Shown in pieces: positions 1-8,469 of a stretch of 64,000 bases of DNA. The notes under the pieces were generated by a model, which had not been told where the DNA came from, searched no databases, and saw nothing but the letters and a program-made list of their open reading frames with translations. The position numbers were made by a program, and so were the translations under genes. Positions within the stretch are counted from its first letter, which is position 1; every line of letters starts with the position of its first letter. The stretch is taken from NCBI RefSeq assembly GCF_021044685.1, contig NZ_CP088014.1, forward strand, positions 620,001-684,000, given 5' to 3'. This DNA comes from Bradyrhizobium daqingense. GTDB lineage: Bacteria; Pseudomonadota; Alphaproteobacteria; Rhizobiales; Xanthobacteraceae.

Positions 1-229
1 CGTGCCGGACTGGCTCGACCGCGTGCGCAAGCGCCCCTCCGGCAAGGCCGAAGGCAAGCCGCGGGAGGATTTCATCGTCACCATCGATCGCTCCGACGCC
101 AAGACCGCCTTCATCAAGGTCCGATGCCAGCTGCCGCCGCGCTATTTCACCGACTATCTGGTCGCGATGAAGCTCGCCGATGGCTGGCAGATCGTGTCGA
201 AATCGTATCGGTATGACCTGAGGGAGTGA
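1..229 (+). CDS. C-terminal part of an NTF2-like / lumazine-binding-like protein (5' partial)
   Basis: The window opens inside this gene; about 75 codons are visible, ending at TGA 227-229. The tail alternates charged and hydrophobic residues (FIVTIDRSDAKTAFIKVRC, then FTDYLVAMKLADGWQIVSK) and ends in SYRYDLRE. A closing strand of the form DGWQIVSKSY is typical of the SnoaL/NTF2-like fold, in particular the small proteins called putative lumazine-binding. That assignment is by resemblance only, and no catalytic residue can be pointed out. The true start lies upstream; the GTG at 2 is simply the first in-frame codon that could be one. Function unknown. Confidence 0.5.
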   Translation, partial: VPDWLDRVRKRPSGKAEGKPREDFIVTIDRSDAKTAFIKVRCQLPPRYFTDYLVAMKLADGWQIVSKSYRYDLRE

Positions 230-300
230 GGCCTCCGCTGCCCCACCTGGCACGCGCTCTCTTCCATTCTCCGCGAGTTGCAAGCCCAACTCTCGCCACA

Positions 301-387
301 CGTCATTGCGAGGAGCCCTTGCGACGAAGCAATCCAGAATCCCGCCGCGGACAGATCCTGGATTGCTTCGCTACGCTCGCAATGACG
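301..387. repeat. Palindromic intergenic repeat, family R1
   Basis: An 87-bp element starts CGTCATTGCGAGGAG and ends CTCGCAATGACG. Inner arms (GAAGCAATCCAG and CTGGATTGCTTC) are also complementary, so the whole can fold into one long hairpin. Further copies are at 21162, 38828, 44566 and 48871, with a half copy near 2963. Confidence 0.9.
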
Positions 388-442
388 GTGCTGATAAAGC
401 ATCCGCCGCATCCCCGCTTGTCTGTCTTGATGAAGGCCTTTC

Positions 443-1300
443 ATGCTTCTCGACCGCCGCTCCCTGCTCGCCTCCCTGTGCTGGATGGCGGCCTCCCCCG
501 TGCTGGCCGCGGATGCGCCGCCGGAATTCGAGGCCTATGAACGGGAGAGCGGCGGGCGGATCGGGCTCCATGCGGAAAACCTGGCCAGCGGCGCGAAGCT
601 CGCCTGGCGCGCCGACGAGCGGTTCGTGATGTGCTCGACATTCAAGGCCTCGCTCGCGGCCTGCGTGCTGGCGCGGGCCGATCGCGGCGAGGAGCAACTC
701 GCGGCCATGATCCCTTACCGCGAAGCCGACCTCCTGGAGTATGCGCCGGTGGCCAGACAAAATCTCGCGGCCGGCGCGATGTCTGTCAGCGAGATGTGCA
801 AGGCGATCGTCGAGCTCAGCGACAACACCTGCGCCAATCTGCTGTTGGCGCGGATCGGGGGCCCGGCGGCGCTCACCGCGTTTTGGCGATCGCTCGGCGA
901 CACCACCTCCCGGCTCGACCACAACGAACCCGAGCTCAACCGCTCTCGTCCCGGAGATCCCCGGGACACCACAACGCCGGCGGCGATGGCCGGAAATCTG
1001 CGGCGGCTGGTGCTGGGCGCAGCATTGTCGCCGGCCTCACGCGCGCAGCTCACGGACTGGATGGTGAATTGCAAGACCGGAGCGAACCGGCTGCGCGGCG
1101 GTCTGCCCGCAAGCTGGAAGATCGGCGACAAGACCGGCTACAACGGCAAGGACGCCGCGGGCGACATCGCAGTGGTATGGCCGAAGCCCGACACGCCGAT
1201 CCTGATCACGACCTATGTTCAGGGCGGTACGCCGAGCGCGGCGCAGATCGCGGCCGTGTTCGCGCGGATCGGGCGGATGGTGGCCGAGCGGCTGGCGTAA
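443..1300 (+). CDS. bla: Class A (serine) beta-lactamase
   Basis: Periplasmic enzyme that hydrolyses the beta-lactam ring; 285 aa, the usual length. All class A motifs are present: STFK with nucleophile Ser65 and Lys68, SDN at 126-128, the omega-loop ExxLN as EPELN with Glu162, and KTG at 230-232. The N-terminus (MLLDRRSLLASLCW then a hydrophobic run to PVLAA) is a signal peptide with a twin-arginine-like start, so Tat export is possible. Cys64 directly before Ser65 occupies Ambler position 69, but the residue after KTG is not Cys, so the carbapenemase-type 69-238 disulfide is absent. ATG 443 is preceded by GAAGG. No ampR-like regulator is adjacent. Substrate range cannot be read from the sequence. 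Confidence 0.93.
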   Translation: MLLDRRSLLASLCWMAASPVLAADAPPEFEAYERESGGRIGLHAENLASGAKLAWRADERFVMCSTFKASLAACVLARADRGEEQLAAMIPYREADLLEYAPVARQNLAAGAMSVSEMCKAIVELSDNTCANLLLARIGGPAALTAFWRSLGDTTSRLDHNEPELNRSRPGDPRDTTTPAAMAGNLRRLVLGAALSPASRAQLTDWMVNCKTGANRLRGGLPASWKIGDKTGYNGKDAAGDIAVVWPKPDTPILITTYVQGGTPSAAQIAAVFARIGRMVAERLA

Positions 1301-1348
1301 GCCGCGCACATTGACGGTGCGGCCGCTTCCGGGTCAAGACAGACCATC

Positions 1349-2956
1349 ATGGAAGCCAAATTTCAGACCTTTCTCATCCTGCTGGCCGTGCTGGCGAGCG
1401 TGGCGCTGACCGCGCGCCGCTTCAATGTCGCTCCTGCCATCCTGCTGATGCTGGCCGGCGTCGGCCTCGCCTTCGTGCCGGGCATGCCGTCGGTGGAACT
1501 GCCGCCGGAGCTGGTGCTGCTGGTCGTGCTGCCACCGCTGATCTACTCGGCAAGCGTCGCGATGAGCTGGCGCGAGTTCAGGAAGAATCTGCGTCCGATC
1601 GTGCTGCTCGCAGTCGGCGCCGTGATCTTCACGGCGGCGATGGTGGCAGCCGCCACGCATTATCTGATCGGCCTGCCCTGGACCTTTGCCTTCCTGCTCG
1701 GGGCCATCGTCGCGCCGCCGGACGTGGTGGCGCCGCTCGCGATCGCGCGCCGGCTGCACATGCCGCGCCGTATCCTGGTCGTGCTCGAGGGCGAAGGGCT
1801 CGCCAACGACGCCACCGCGCTGATCCTCTACCGCTTTGCGCTCGCTGCGATCATGGTCGGGCATTTCTCGCTGCCGCTGGCGGCCGGCGAATTCCTGCTC
1901 ATCATCGCCGGCGAGATCGCCTTCGGCATCGGCGTCGGCTGGCTGTCCCTGCGCTTGCGCAAATGGTCTGGGGATCCGCAGGTCGAGCTCACGCTGTCGC
2001 TGCTCACGCCTTACGTCTCCTTTTGGCTGCCGGAGCATGTCGGCGGCTCCGGCGTGATCGCGACCGTCGCCTGTGGCCTCTATGTGAGCTGGAACGGCCC
2101 GCTGCTGATCTCCTCGGCAACGCGCCTGCAAGGAATCTTTTTTTGGGATCTCATCATCTATTTGATCGAAGGCCTGCTGTTCCTGCTCACCGGCTTCCAG
2201 ATGCGCGCGCTCTACGAGAAGTCGAAGTCGTTCCCCCTCGACGACATCCTCATCGCGACCGCCGTGGTCCTCGTGATCGTCGTCGTTGCGCGCTTCGCCT
2301 GGCTCTATCCCGCGACCTATCTGCCGCGGGTGCTCAGCAAATCGCTGCGCGAGCGCGATCCGTCGCCGCCATGGCAATGGCCGTTCGTGCTCGCCTTCAC
2401 CGGGGTACGCGGCGCGGTCTCGCTGGCCGCAGCGCTGGCGCTGCCGTTCACGCTGCCAAGTGGTGAGGCGTTTCCGTACCGCGACCTGATCCTGTTCGTC
2501 GCCTTCGGCGTCATCTTCGTCACGCTGGTCGGCGTCGGGCTGACACTGCCGCCGGTGGTGCGCTGGCTCGGCGTCGCCGAGGCGGGCCGCAACGAGCATG
2601 CGGCCGAGCACGAGGCCGAGATCGCGGCGCGCCGACAGGCCCTCGATGCCGCGCTGAGATCGCTGGACGCGCTGAGCGCGGAAAAGGAAGTCTCGGACGA
2701 GGTAATGCGGCTGCTTCGTGCCCGCCACGAGATCCGACTCAACCAGCTGCCCGACGCGCTTGATCCCACCCATCACGACGTCTCGGCCGCCGGCACCACG
2801 CTGACCCGCGCGCTGATCGTCGCCGAGCGCAAGTTCATCCACGATCTGCTGCGCGACGGCCAGATCACCGACGAGACAAGACGAAGGATCGAGCGCGATC
2901 TGGATCTGGAGGAGGCGAGCCTGGCGAACCGGGAGTATCGCGGCGCGCCGCTATAG
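1349..2956 (+). CDS. Na+/H+ antiporter, CPA1 family
   Basis: Inner-membrane cation/proton exchanger, 535 aa. The first ~400 residues are about 12 hydrophobic segments. Two family signatures are clear: GAIVAPPDVVAPL around residue 118-130 (Asp125) and EGEGLANDATALI around 147-159, where the Asn153-Asp154 pair is the ion-binding centre of electroneutral CPA1 exchangers. The last ~130 residues are charged and helical (HEAEIAARRQALDAALRSL), a cytoplasmic tail typical of the bacterial TIGR00831 group. It starts 48 bp after the beta-lactamase stop, so cotranscription is possible although there is no functional link. It probably serves pH and sodium homeostasis; the transported ion (Na+ or K+) is not certain. 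Confidence 0.9.
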   Translation: MEAKFQTFLILLAVLASVALTARRFNVAPAILLMLAGVGLAFVPGMPSVELPPELVLLVVLPPLIYSASVAMSWREFRKNLRPIVLLAVGAVIFTAAMVAAATHYLIGLPWTFAFLLGAIVAPPDVVAPLAIARRLHMPRRILVVLEGEGLANDATALILYRFALAAIMVGHFSLPLAAGEFLLIIAGEIAFGIGVGWLSLRLRKWSGDPQVELTLSLLTPYVSFWLPEHVGGSGVIATVACGLYVSWNGPLLISSATRLQGIFFWDLIIYLIEGLLFLLTGFQMRALYEKSKSFPLDDILIATAVVLVIVVVARFAWLYPATYLPRVLSKSLRERDPSPPWQWPFVLAFTGVRGAVSLAAALALPFTLPSGEAFPYRDLILFVAFGVIFVTLVGVGLTLPPVVRWLGVAEAGRNEHAAEHEAEIAARRQALDAALRSLDALSAEKEVSDEVMRLLRARHEIRLNQLPDALDPTHHDVSAAGTTLTRALIVAERKFIHDLLRDGQITDETRRRIERDLDLEEASLANREYRGAPL

Positions 2957-2962
2957 CCTCCT

Positions 2963-2980
2963 CGTCATTGCGAGCACAAC
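2963..2980. repeat. Half copy of repeat family R1
   Basis: CGTCATTGCGAG, the left end of R1, sits just after the antiporter stop and before the amidase stop. The complementary right arm is absent, so this is a decayed or truncated element. Confidence 0.5.
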
Positions 2981-2996
2981 GACGATTGATGAACGA

Positions 2997-3821
2997 CTAT
3001 CGCCTCTCGCAAAACTCCCTCATCGCCGCCGCAACCGCTGCCGCTACCGCTTCCTGCCGCTCCGGCGAGTTCATTTCCATCTCCTCGTCGCGGTTGATGA
3101 TCGAGCCGGCCTCGATCAGCACGGCGGCACTCCGCGTCCGCGAGAGCACGACGAGCCCGTCATAGCGATAGACGCCGACATTCCTGTCGATCAGCTGGCG
3201 ACGGTAGCGGCCCATCACCGGCAGCGTGTACTGGTTCGCATAATTCAGGCCCTGCTCCTTCAACTGTCTGCCGATCATCCGCGCCAGCCTCAGACTGGTG
3301 GCGAAGTGCGGATTTCGTTGCGACACGAACAGCGAGTGCCCCGAGAAACGGTCACTGAAATAGCTGTTTGTCCCATCGAATTCCCACCTCTCGAGCAACT
3401 TGTCCGGCGCCGAATCGTGATGGACCGACAGGAACAGATCGGCCCGGCCGTCATTCGCGGCACTGACACGCTTGAACAGACTCGCTTTCGCCTTGCCGTC
3501 CGTGACCAGCAGGCGGGTTGCGGCAAAGCCTTCGGATTTGAGCTTTGCCGTGATCAGCTTCGCGAGGCGGAAGTTGAAGCCGAACTCCGGATCATTGCGC
3601 GCGCTCAACGCGCCATAGGAGTCCGGAGTGTGCCCGACATCCACCACGATCTTGAACTTCGGCATCTCGCATTTGGCCGCCGGCGATGGCTTCGGCCTGG
3701 ATCGCGCGATCTTTCGCGTAGCAGCAGCCTCGGTCGCATCGACAAAGGCGAACGGCGACAGCAGGATCGATGCAACAAGCGGCATGATCCAAATTGCGAT
3801 GATGCTGCGCGATTGCCCCAA
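2997..3821 (-). CDS. N-acetylmuramoyl-L-alanine amidase (Amidase_3 family)
   Basis: Zinc hydrolase that cuts the bond between MurNAc and the stem peptide of peptidoglycan. 274 aa: a hydrophobic N-terminal signal or anchor (about residues 6-30), a basic linker, then the catalytic domain. Expected zinc and catalytic residues of the AmiC fold are in order: His64 (DVGHTPDS), Glu79 (DPEFGFN), His134 (SVHHDS) and Glu237 (IEAGSIIN). There is no separate AMIN targeting domain, unlike E. coli AmiC, so septal targeting, if any, would need another route. It is convergent with the upstream antiporter gene. Periplasmic cell-wall remodelling is the likely role. Confidence 0.88.
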   Translation of the reverse strand: MGQSRSIIAIWIMPLVASILLSPFAFVDATEAAATRKIARSRPKPSPAAKCEMPKFKIVVDVGHTPDSYGALSARNDPEFGFNFRLAKLITAKLKSEGFAATRLLVTDGKAKASLFKRVSAANDGRADLFLSVHHDSAPDKLLERWEFDGTNSYFSDRFSGHSLFVSQRNPHFATSLRLARMIGRQLKEQGLNYANQYTLPVMGRYRRQLIDRNVGVYRYDGLVVLSRTRSAAVLIEAGSIINRDEEMEMNSPERQEAVAAAVAAAMREFCERR

Positions 3822-3904
3822 GCGCTACTCCGCTGCCGCGATTCGCGATTTGCTTTGGGGAAGATGGCGCGGGAATCGGAAGGCGTCAACGCAGGAACGG
3901 TTTC

Positions 3905-3995
3905 GTAGGGTGGGCAAAGGCGCAACGCGCCGTGCCCACCATCGTGTTGCATGCGGAGCGAGATTGTGGGCACGCTTTGCTTTGCCCACCCTACG
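3905..3995. repeat. Palindromic intergenic repeat, family R4
   Basis: Begins GTAGGGTGGGCAAAGGCGCA and ends TTTGCCCACCCTAC, so the ends are complementary over about 14 bp. It separates the amidase gene from the TauD-type gene. The second copy is at 41864. Confidence 0.88.
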
Positions 3996-4005
3996 GCACC
4001 GCCTC

Positions 4006-4902
4006 CTAAACCGGCCGCTCGCCCTTCACCGTCACCCGCGTGCCTGAACGCGTGTGCGGCCAGTAATCCCACATCGCACGGTGCTGGGTGCAACGGTTGT
4101 CCCAGAAGGCGATGGCGTTCTCGGTCCAGCGGAAGCGGCACTGGAACAGCGGGTTCTCGGCGTGCTGATAGAGATAGGCGAGCATCGCGTCGCTCTCGTC
4201 GCGGGGGATGCCGTTGATGTGCCGGGTGAAGCCGCGGTTGACGTAGAGCGCCTTCCTGCCGGTGACGGGATGCGTGCGCACCACGGGATGCTCGGCATGC
4301 GGATAGCTCGGCCGGTCGGCGACGCCGTAATTCGCGTAGAGCCCGCGATAGATCGGCTCGCCGTCATGCAGCGCCGTCAATCCGTCGAGATAGGCCTTCA
4401 TGCGGTCCGATAGCGCCTCATAGGCCGCGTACATGTTGGCGAACAGCGTGTCGCCGCCGCGCGGCGGGCACTGCTTGATGTAGAGGATCGAGCCCATCGG
4501 CGGCTCGAGATCGCAGGACACGTCCGAATGCCAGCCCTCGCCGTTCGCTCGCGGCGAGTTCTTGTCGGCATAGATCTTCATCAGCGCGGGGTCCTCATCC
4601 TCATGCGGCGCGGCGGGATGGAAATGTAGCTCGCCGAACTTGCGGCCGAAGGCGAGATGCTGCTGCGGCGTGATGTGCTGGTCGCGGATGAAGATGACGA
4701 GGTTCTCGGCGAGCGCACGATGGATCTCGTCCATCTGCCGGTTGGAGCGGCTGTCACCCTCGACCAGCTGGCCGATGTCGATGCCGGAGATCTCCGCACC
4801 AATGATGGGCGTGAGCTTTTCGACTGCGATGGTCTCGTAGGGCGCGCCGTCTTCGGCCGTGTGGCGATAGCGCGGACCCTGCTTGCCGGTGAGTGAGCTC
4901 AT
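4006..4902 (-). CDS. TauD/TfdA-family 2-oxoglutarate-dependent dioxygenase
   Basis: Fe(II)/2-oxoglutarate oxygenase of 298 aa. The facial triad is visible: His125-x-Asp127 in GWHSDVSC and His274 in CTQHRAMWDY, with Arg285 placed to bind 2-oxoglutarate (HTRSGTRVTV). The family includes taurine, alkylsulfate and 2,4-D dioxygenases; sequence alone does not decide the substrate. No sulfonate transporter is adjacent (the SsuABC-like operon is 18 kb away), so a taurine role should not be assumed. The gene stands alone, flanked on both sides by palindromic repeats (R4 and R5). Confidence 0.88.
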   Translation of the reverse strand: MSSLTGKQGPRYRHTAEDGAPYETIAVEKLTPIIGAEISGIDIGQLVEGDSRSNRQMDEIHRALAENLVIFIRDQHITPQQHLAFGRKFGELHFHPAAPHEDEDPALMKIYADKNSPRANGEGWHSDVSCDLEPPMGSILYIKQCPPRGGDTLFANMYAAYEALSDRMKAYLDGLTALHDGEPIYRGLYANYGVADRPSYPHAEHPVVRTHPVTGRKALYVNRGFTRHINGIPRDESDAMLAYLYQHAENPLFQCRFRWTENAIAFWDNRCTQHRAMWDYWPHTRSGTRVTVKGERPV

Positions 4903-4947
4903 GGCGTGTCTCCCGATCGTTCTTGATTGGAAGTGATCGTAGCAATG

Positions 4948-5028
4948 TAGGGCGGGTTAGCGAAGCGTAGCCCGCCACTTCGCGCCCGCAAAAAATAAGG
5001 CGGGTTACGCTGTGCTAACCCGCCCTAC
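4948..5028. repeat. Palindromic intergenic repeat, family R5
   Basis: Starts GTAGGGCGGGTTAGCGAAGC and ends TGCTAACCCGCCCTAC; the ends are complementary over about 14 bp. It lies between the TauD-type gene and ispG. Single copy in the window, related in outline to R4. Confidence 0.85.
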
Positions 5029-5049
5029 GAATCCGATGTTGAGGAGCGC

Positions 5050-6342
5050 CTACTCCGCCGCCGTCACCGGCACCTTGGCGCCTTGGCCGTAGCGCTGGTC
5101 GATATAGTCGATCACCAGTGCCTTGAAGTCGGCGGAGATGGTGGGCCCGCGCAACGTGCGGAACTTCTTGCCGTCGACGAACACCGGGGCGGCCGGCGCT
5201 TCGCCGGTGCCGGGCAGCGAGATGCCGATATTGGCGTGCTTGGATTCGCCCGGGCCGTTGACGATGCAGCCCATCACCGCGACGTTGAGCTCCTCCACGC
5301 CGGGATATTTCGTTTTCCAGTTCGGCATCTCGTCGCGAATGAAGTCCTGGATCGAGCGGGCCAGTTCCTGGAACGTGGTCGAGGTGGTGCGGCCGCAGCC
5401 GGGGCAGGCCGCAACCAGCGGCACGAAGGTGCGGAAGCCCATGGTCTGCAAGAGTTCCTGGCCGACCTGCACCTCACGGGTGCGGTCGCCGCCCGGCTCC
5501 GGCGTCAGCGAGATACGGATGGTATCGCCGATGCCCTGCTGCAGCAGGATGCCGAGCGCGGCGGAGGACGCCACGATGCCTTTCGAGCCCATGCCGGCCT
5601 CGGTGAGGCCGAGATGGATGGCATAGTCGGAACGGGACGCCAGATCCTGATAGACCGCGATCAGATCCTGCACCGCGGACACCTTGGCTGAGAGGATGAT
5701 GCGGTCCTTGGGCATGCCGAGCTCTTCGGCACGCGCGGCCGACAGCAGCGCCGACTGCACCATGGCCTCGCGCGTCACCGCGCGCACGTCGCGCGGGTTC
5801 GGCGAGGCGGCGTTCTCGTCCATCAGCTTGGTGAGCAGCTCCTGGTCGAGCGAGCCCCAGTTCGCGCCGATGCGGACCGGCTTGTTGTTCTTGTTGGCGA
5901 TCTCGATGATGTCGGCGAACTGGCTGTCGCGCTTGTCCTTGAAGCCGACATTGCCGGGATTGATGCGATATTTGGCGAGCGCCTCGGCGCAGGCCGGATA
6001 GGCCGCGAGCAGCTTGTGGCCGATATAATGGAAGTCGCCGATCAGGGGCGTGGTGATGCCGCGCTTGGCGAGGCCGTCGCGGATGTGCGGAACGGCGGCT
6101 GCGGCCTCCTCGCGGTCCACGGTGATGCGGACCATTTCGGAGCCGGCGCGCGCGAGCGCTGCGACCTGGGCGATGGTGCCGTCGATGTCGGCGGTGTCGG
6201 TGTTGGTCATCGACTGCACGACGATCGGTGCTCCGCCACCGACGGCGACGTTGCCGACCTTGACCTGGGTGGTCCGGTGCCGGGGCGCGGGGCCTGCGAT
6301 CTCGGAATCGAGGGGGTTTTCGAGCTTGTTCATGGGGTCCAA
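5050..6342 (-). CDS. ispG: 4-hydroxy-3-methylbut-2-en-1-yl diphosphate synthase (IspG/GcpE)
   Basis: Penultimate enzyme of the methylerythritol phosphate (non-mevalonate) isoprenoid pathway, converting MEcPP to HMBPP with a [4Fe-4S] cluster. 430 aa, normal for proteobacteria. Cluster ligands are visible: Cys313 and Cys316 (ACPGCGRTT), Cys359 ([11 protein letters not shown]) and Glu366. The N-terminal TIM-barrel part has the usual [12 protein letters not shown] segment near residue 39. Translation can begin at the first Met or at Met4 (MNKLENP); the choice changes little. The start of the gene abuts the stop of the EamA gene by 3 bp, so the two are probably cotranscribed. Confidence 0.97.
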   Translation of the reverse strand: MDPMNKLENPLDSEIAGPAPRHRTTQVKVGNVAVGGGAPIVVQSMTNTDTADIDGTIAQVAALARAGSEMVRITVDREEAAAAVPHIRDGLAKRGITTPLIGDFHYIGHKLLAAYPACAEALAKYRINPGNVGFKDKRDSQFADIIEIANKNNKPVRIGANWGSLDQELLTKLMDENAASPNPRDVRAVTREAMVQSALLSAARAEELGMPKDRIILSAKVSAVQDLIAVYQDLASRSDYAIHLGLTEAGMGSKGIVASSAALGILLQQGIGDTIRISLTPEPGGDRTREVQVGQELLQTMGFRTFVPLVAACPGCGRTTSTTFQELARSIQDFIRDEMPNWKTKYPGVEELNVAVMGCIVNGPGESKHANIGISLPGTGEAPAAPVFVDGKKFRTLRGPTISADFKALVIDYIDQRYGQGAKVPVTAAE

Positions 6343-6345
6343 ATA

Positions 6346-7299
6346 TCAGGTTTTGGTGACGTTCAGCAATGCATCACGCGGCGCCGCAGCCGTTTGGCTG
6401 GGACGGTTAACCAGAAAAAGCCCAGCAATGACAAGGACCGCGGCGGCCCCGAATGTCAGGCTCAGGGTGTCGTGCATGATGAAATAGCTACCGACCACGC
6501 CAAACAAAGGGGTGATGAAGGTAAAAGCCGACAATTTGCTGGCCGAATACGCCTTCACTAGCGCGAACCAAAGCGTGAACGTGGTTCCCACCACCCAGAT
6601 CGCCTGGAAGGCCATGAGGGCGATGGAGAGGGGTGCGGGCGTGTGTGTGATGGATTCGCCGAACAGCCAGGCTGCCAGTCCCAAAATCGGGACTGAGGTC
6701 GCGACCTGATAGCCCAGCGCCTTCTCCGGCGCGGCGAAGCGCAGCCGCGTGCCCTTGGCAACCAAAGTAGTCGCCGCCCATAGCCCGGCGCCGCCGACGA
6801 TCATGAGGTCGCCGAGCAGCACCTTGGCATCGACATCCGGTTGCGGCACGCCGATGGCGAGCGCGACGCCGGCAAAGCTCACCGCGAGCCCCAGCCATTG
6901 CGTGCCGCCAAGCCGCTCGCCGAGCACCTGGTAGGAGCCGAGCGCGACGAAGAACGGCGCGGTGTAGAGGAACACCACTGCACGAGAGGCCGAGGTGAAG
7001 CGCAGACCCTGGAAGATCAGGACGAATTCGATGCCGAACATCAGCCCGGCGATGAGCCCTGCCTTCCACGTGCCGTCACGTTCGAAGAATTTGACGCCGC
7101 GCAGGGTGCCGATGATGAACAGCACCGGCAGCGCGCCCATCGAGCGGATGGTGGCCTGGAGCATCGGCGGAATGTCCGGCAGCACCAGCTTCACCGCGAT
7201 CTGGTTGAAACCCCAGGTCAGGCACAGCATCAGCATCAGGGCAATGGCGCCGGCACTGAGAGGGCGGCCGGCGGACGGAATGGCTTGTGGTGAGGACAT
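6346..7299 (-). CDS. EamA/DMT-family transporter
   Basis: Inner-membrane permease of the drug/metabolite transporter superfamily, 317 aa with about ten hydrophobic segments arranged as two EamA halves. The first half opens with LMLMLCLTWGFNQIAVKL and the second around DLMIVGGAGLWAATTLV. I chose ATG at 7299 because GGAAAGAG lies just upstream and the next residues lead directly into the first membrane segment; a longer reading to 7473 would overlap the Zur-like gene. It lies 35 bp downstream of that gene and 3 bp upstream of ispG. Substrate unknown; family members export amino acids or small metabolites. Confidence 0.88.
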   Translation of the reverse strand: MSSPQAIPSAGRPLSAGAIALMLMLCLTWGFNQIAVKLVLPDIPPMLQATIRSMGALPVLFIIGTLRGVKFFERDGTWKAGLIAGLMFGIEFVLIFQGLRFTSASRAVVFLYTAPFFVALGSYQVLGERLGGTQWLGLAVSFAGVALAIGVPQPDVDAKVLLGDLMIVGGAGLWAATTLVAKGTRLRFAAPEKALGYQVATSVPILGLAAWLFGESITHTPAPLSIALMAFQAIWVVGTTFTLWFALVKAYSASKLSAFTFITPLFGVVGSYFIMHDTLSLTFGAAAVLVIAGLFLVNRPSQTAAAPRDALLNVTKT

Positions 7300-7334
7300 C
7301 TCTTTCCGATGACCGGCTTTGCGCCGTTGTTGCT

Positions 7335-7829
7335 TCAGGCAGCTTTCTGACAATGGGTGCAGACGCCCGTGATCTCCACCACAGACAATTTGGGGGCGAA
7401 GCCTGAGCTGCGTGCGGCGGCATTGAGGTCCTTGGCGAAGGATGCCGAGGGAATCTCGCCGACGAGGCCACAACGCTCGCAGATCAGGAACGCCACCGCC
7501 GAGGTCGCGTCGTGGTCGTGGGCGGCGCAGGCGAGATAGGCGTTGCGGCTTTCGATGCGGTGCACGAGGCCGTTGGCCATCAGGAAATCGAGGGCACGAT
7601 AGACCGTGATCGGCGCCGGCCGCGCCATCGACTTGGCGAGCTCGTCGATCACCTCGTAGGCACCGAGCGGACGGTGGCTGGAGAGCAGCGCCTCCAGCAC
7701 CTGACGACGGATCGGCGTGAACTTCTGCGCGCGCTGCCGACAGACCGCTTCGGCATGCGCCAGCGCATCCGCGGTGCAGCGGCCGTGATCGTGGTCAGGC
7801 GCGGGAAAAGCAGGCTTTGCCAGGGTCAT
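7335..7829 (-). CDS. zur: Fur-family transcriptional repressor, Zur-like
   Basis: Metal-responsive DNA-binding repressor, 164 aa. The winged-helix part includes KFTPIRRQVLEALLSSHRPL and PITVYRALDFLMANGLVHRI, the canonical Fur recognition region. Two CxxC pairs (Cys117/Cys120 in ICERC and Cys157/Cys160 in VCTHC) form the structural zinc site, and a His-rich stretch (AAHDHD, near 103-107) provides sensory ligands. The long His/Asp-rich N-terminus and sequence pattern are closer to zinc uptake regulators than to Fur or PerR, but no znuABC genes are next to it. It is divergent from marR-emrAB and probably cotranscribed with the EamA gene. Confidence 0.82.
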   Translation of the reverse strand: MTLAKPAFPAPDHDHGRCTADALAHAEAVCRQRAQKFTPIRRQVLEALLSSHRPLGAYEVIDELAKSMARPAPITVYRALDFLMANGLVHRIESRNAYLACAAHDHDATSAVAFLICERCGLVGEIPSASFAKDLNAAARSSGFAPKLSVVEITGVCTHCQKAA

Positions 7830-7942
7830 GCGGCCTCGCTTCTAGCATTTCGGCGGGGGAACCCAAAGCGCGACCCTGCGGATGGCTGACAGCCATGCTT
7901 CCGTTGCGGGGCAGGCTCCCGCGAATCCGCAGCGCAGAAATC

Positions 7943-7956
7943 ATAAGCTTGCTTAT
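7943..7956. promoter_or_regulatory. Candidate MarR operator upstream of marR-emrAB
   Basis: ATAAGCTTGCTTAT is a perfect inverted repeat (6-bp arms, 2-bp spacer) in an AT-rich patch that also holds a -10-like TATTATAT. It ends 30 bp before ATG 7987, the position expected for an autorepressor site. Short palindromes are common by chance; location is the main support. Confidence 0.5.
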
Positions 7957-7986
7957 TATATTCCAAGCTCATTGGAGACCAAGCTC

Positions 7987-8469
7987 ATGACCCGCGGGTC
8001 TGTCGACCAGAACTTCCTGTTCACGCTTGCCGAGCTCTATCGGCTGCTGCGCGTCTATGCCGACAAGGAGGCGTCGCGCTTCGGCATTACCCGGGCGCAA
8101 TGGGCGGTACTGGCCAAGGTCGAGCGCAGCGAGGGCATGAAGCAGTCGGAGCTCGCCGAGCTCCTGGAGATGCAGCCGATCACGCTGACGCGCCTGATCG
8201 ACAAGCTCTGCGACAACGACTGGATCGAGCGCCGCAACGACGCCTCGGATCGCCGGGTCAAGCGGCTCTACCTGAAGAAGGCCGGCCGGCAACTGCTGGG
8301 ACGGATGAGCGGGCTCAGGTCCGAGATCACCGCCAACGCGCTCGACGGCATCAGCCCGGCCGATGCCCACCGTCTCCTCACCCAGTTGGAAACGATCAAG
8401 GAGAACGTGCGGAACGCCACCCAAACCAGCGGCGCGGAACAAGCACGTAAGGAGCAGCGCTATGGCTGA
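7987..8469 (+). CDS. MarR-family transcriptional regulator of the efflux operon
   Basis: Winged-helix repressor, 160 aa. The HTH core reads MKQSELAELLEMQPITLTR and is followed by the wing with the MarR hallmark NDASDRRVKRLYLKK. An earlier in-frame ATG at 7882 exists, but ATG 7987 is preferred: it has GGAG nine bases upstream, gives the usual MarR length, and leaves the ATAAGCTTGCTTAT palindrome and the -10-like sequence in the untranslated leader rather than inside the gene. The 3' end overlaps the emrA start by 8 bp, showing translational coupling. By analogy with E. coli MprA/EmrR it probably represses this operon and is released by hydrophobic or phenolic compounds. Confidence 0.88.
   Translation: MTRGSVDQNFLFTLAELYRLLRVYADKEASRFGITRAQWAVLAKVERSEGMKQSELAELLEMQPITLTRLIDKLCDNDWIERRNDASDRRVKRLYLKKAGRQLLGRMSGLRSEITANALDGISPADAHRLLTQLETIKENVRNATQTSGAEQARKEQRYG

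Noticed and set aside
4006..4902. Taurine dioxygenase as a specific name
   Set aside because: The iron and 2-oxoglutarate residues are shared by the whole TauD/TfdA family and no taurine transporter is adjacent.
7882..7986. Longer N-terminus for the MarR protein
   Set aside because: It lacks a ribosome site, makes the protein longer than the family norm, and would cover the likely operator and -10 box.
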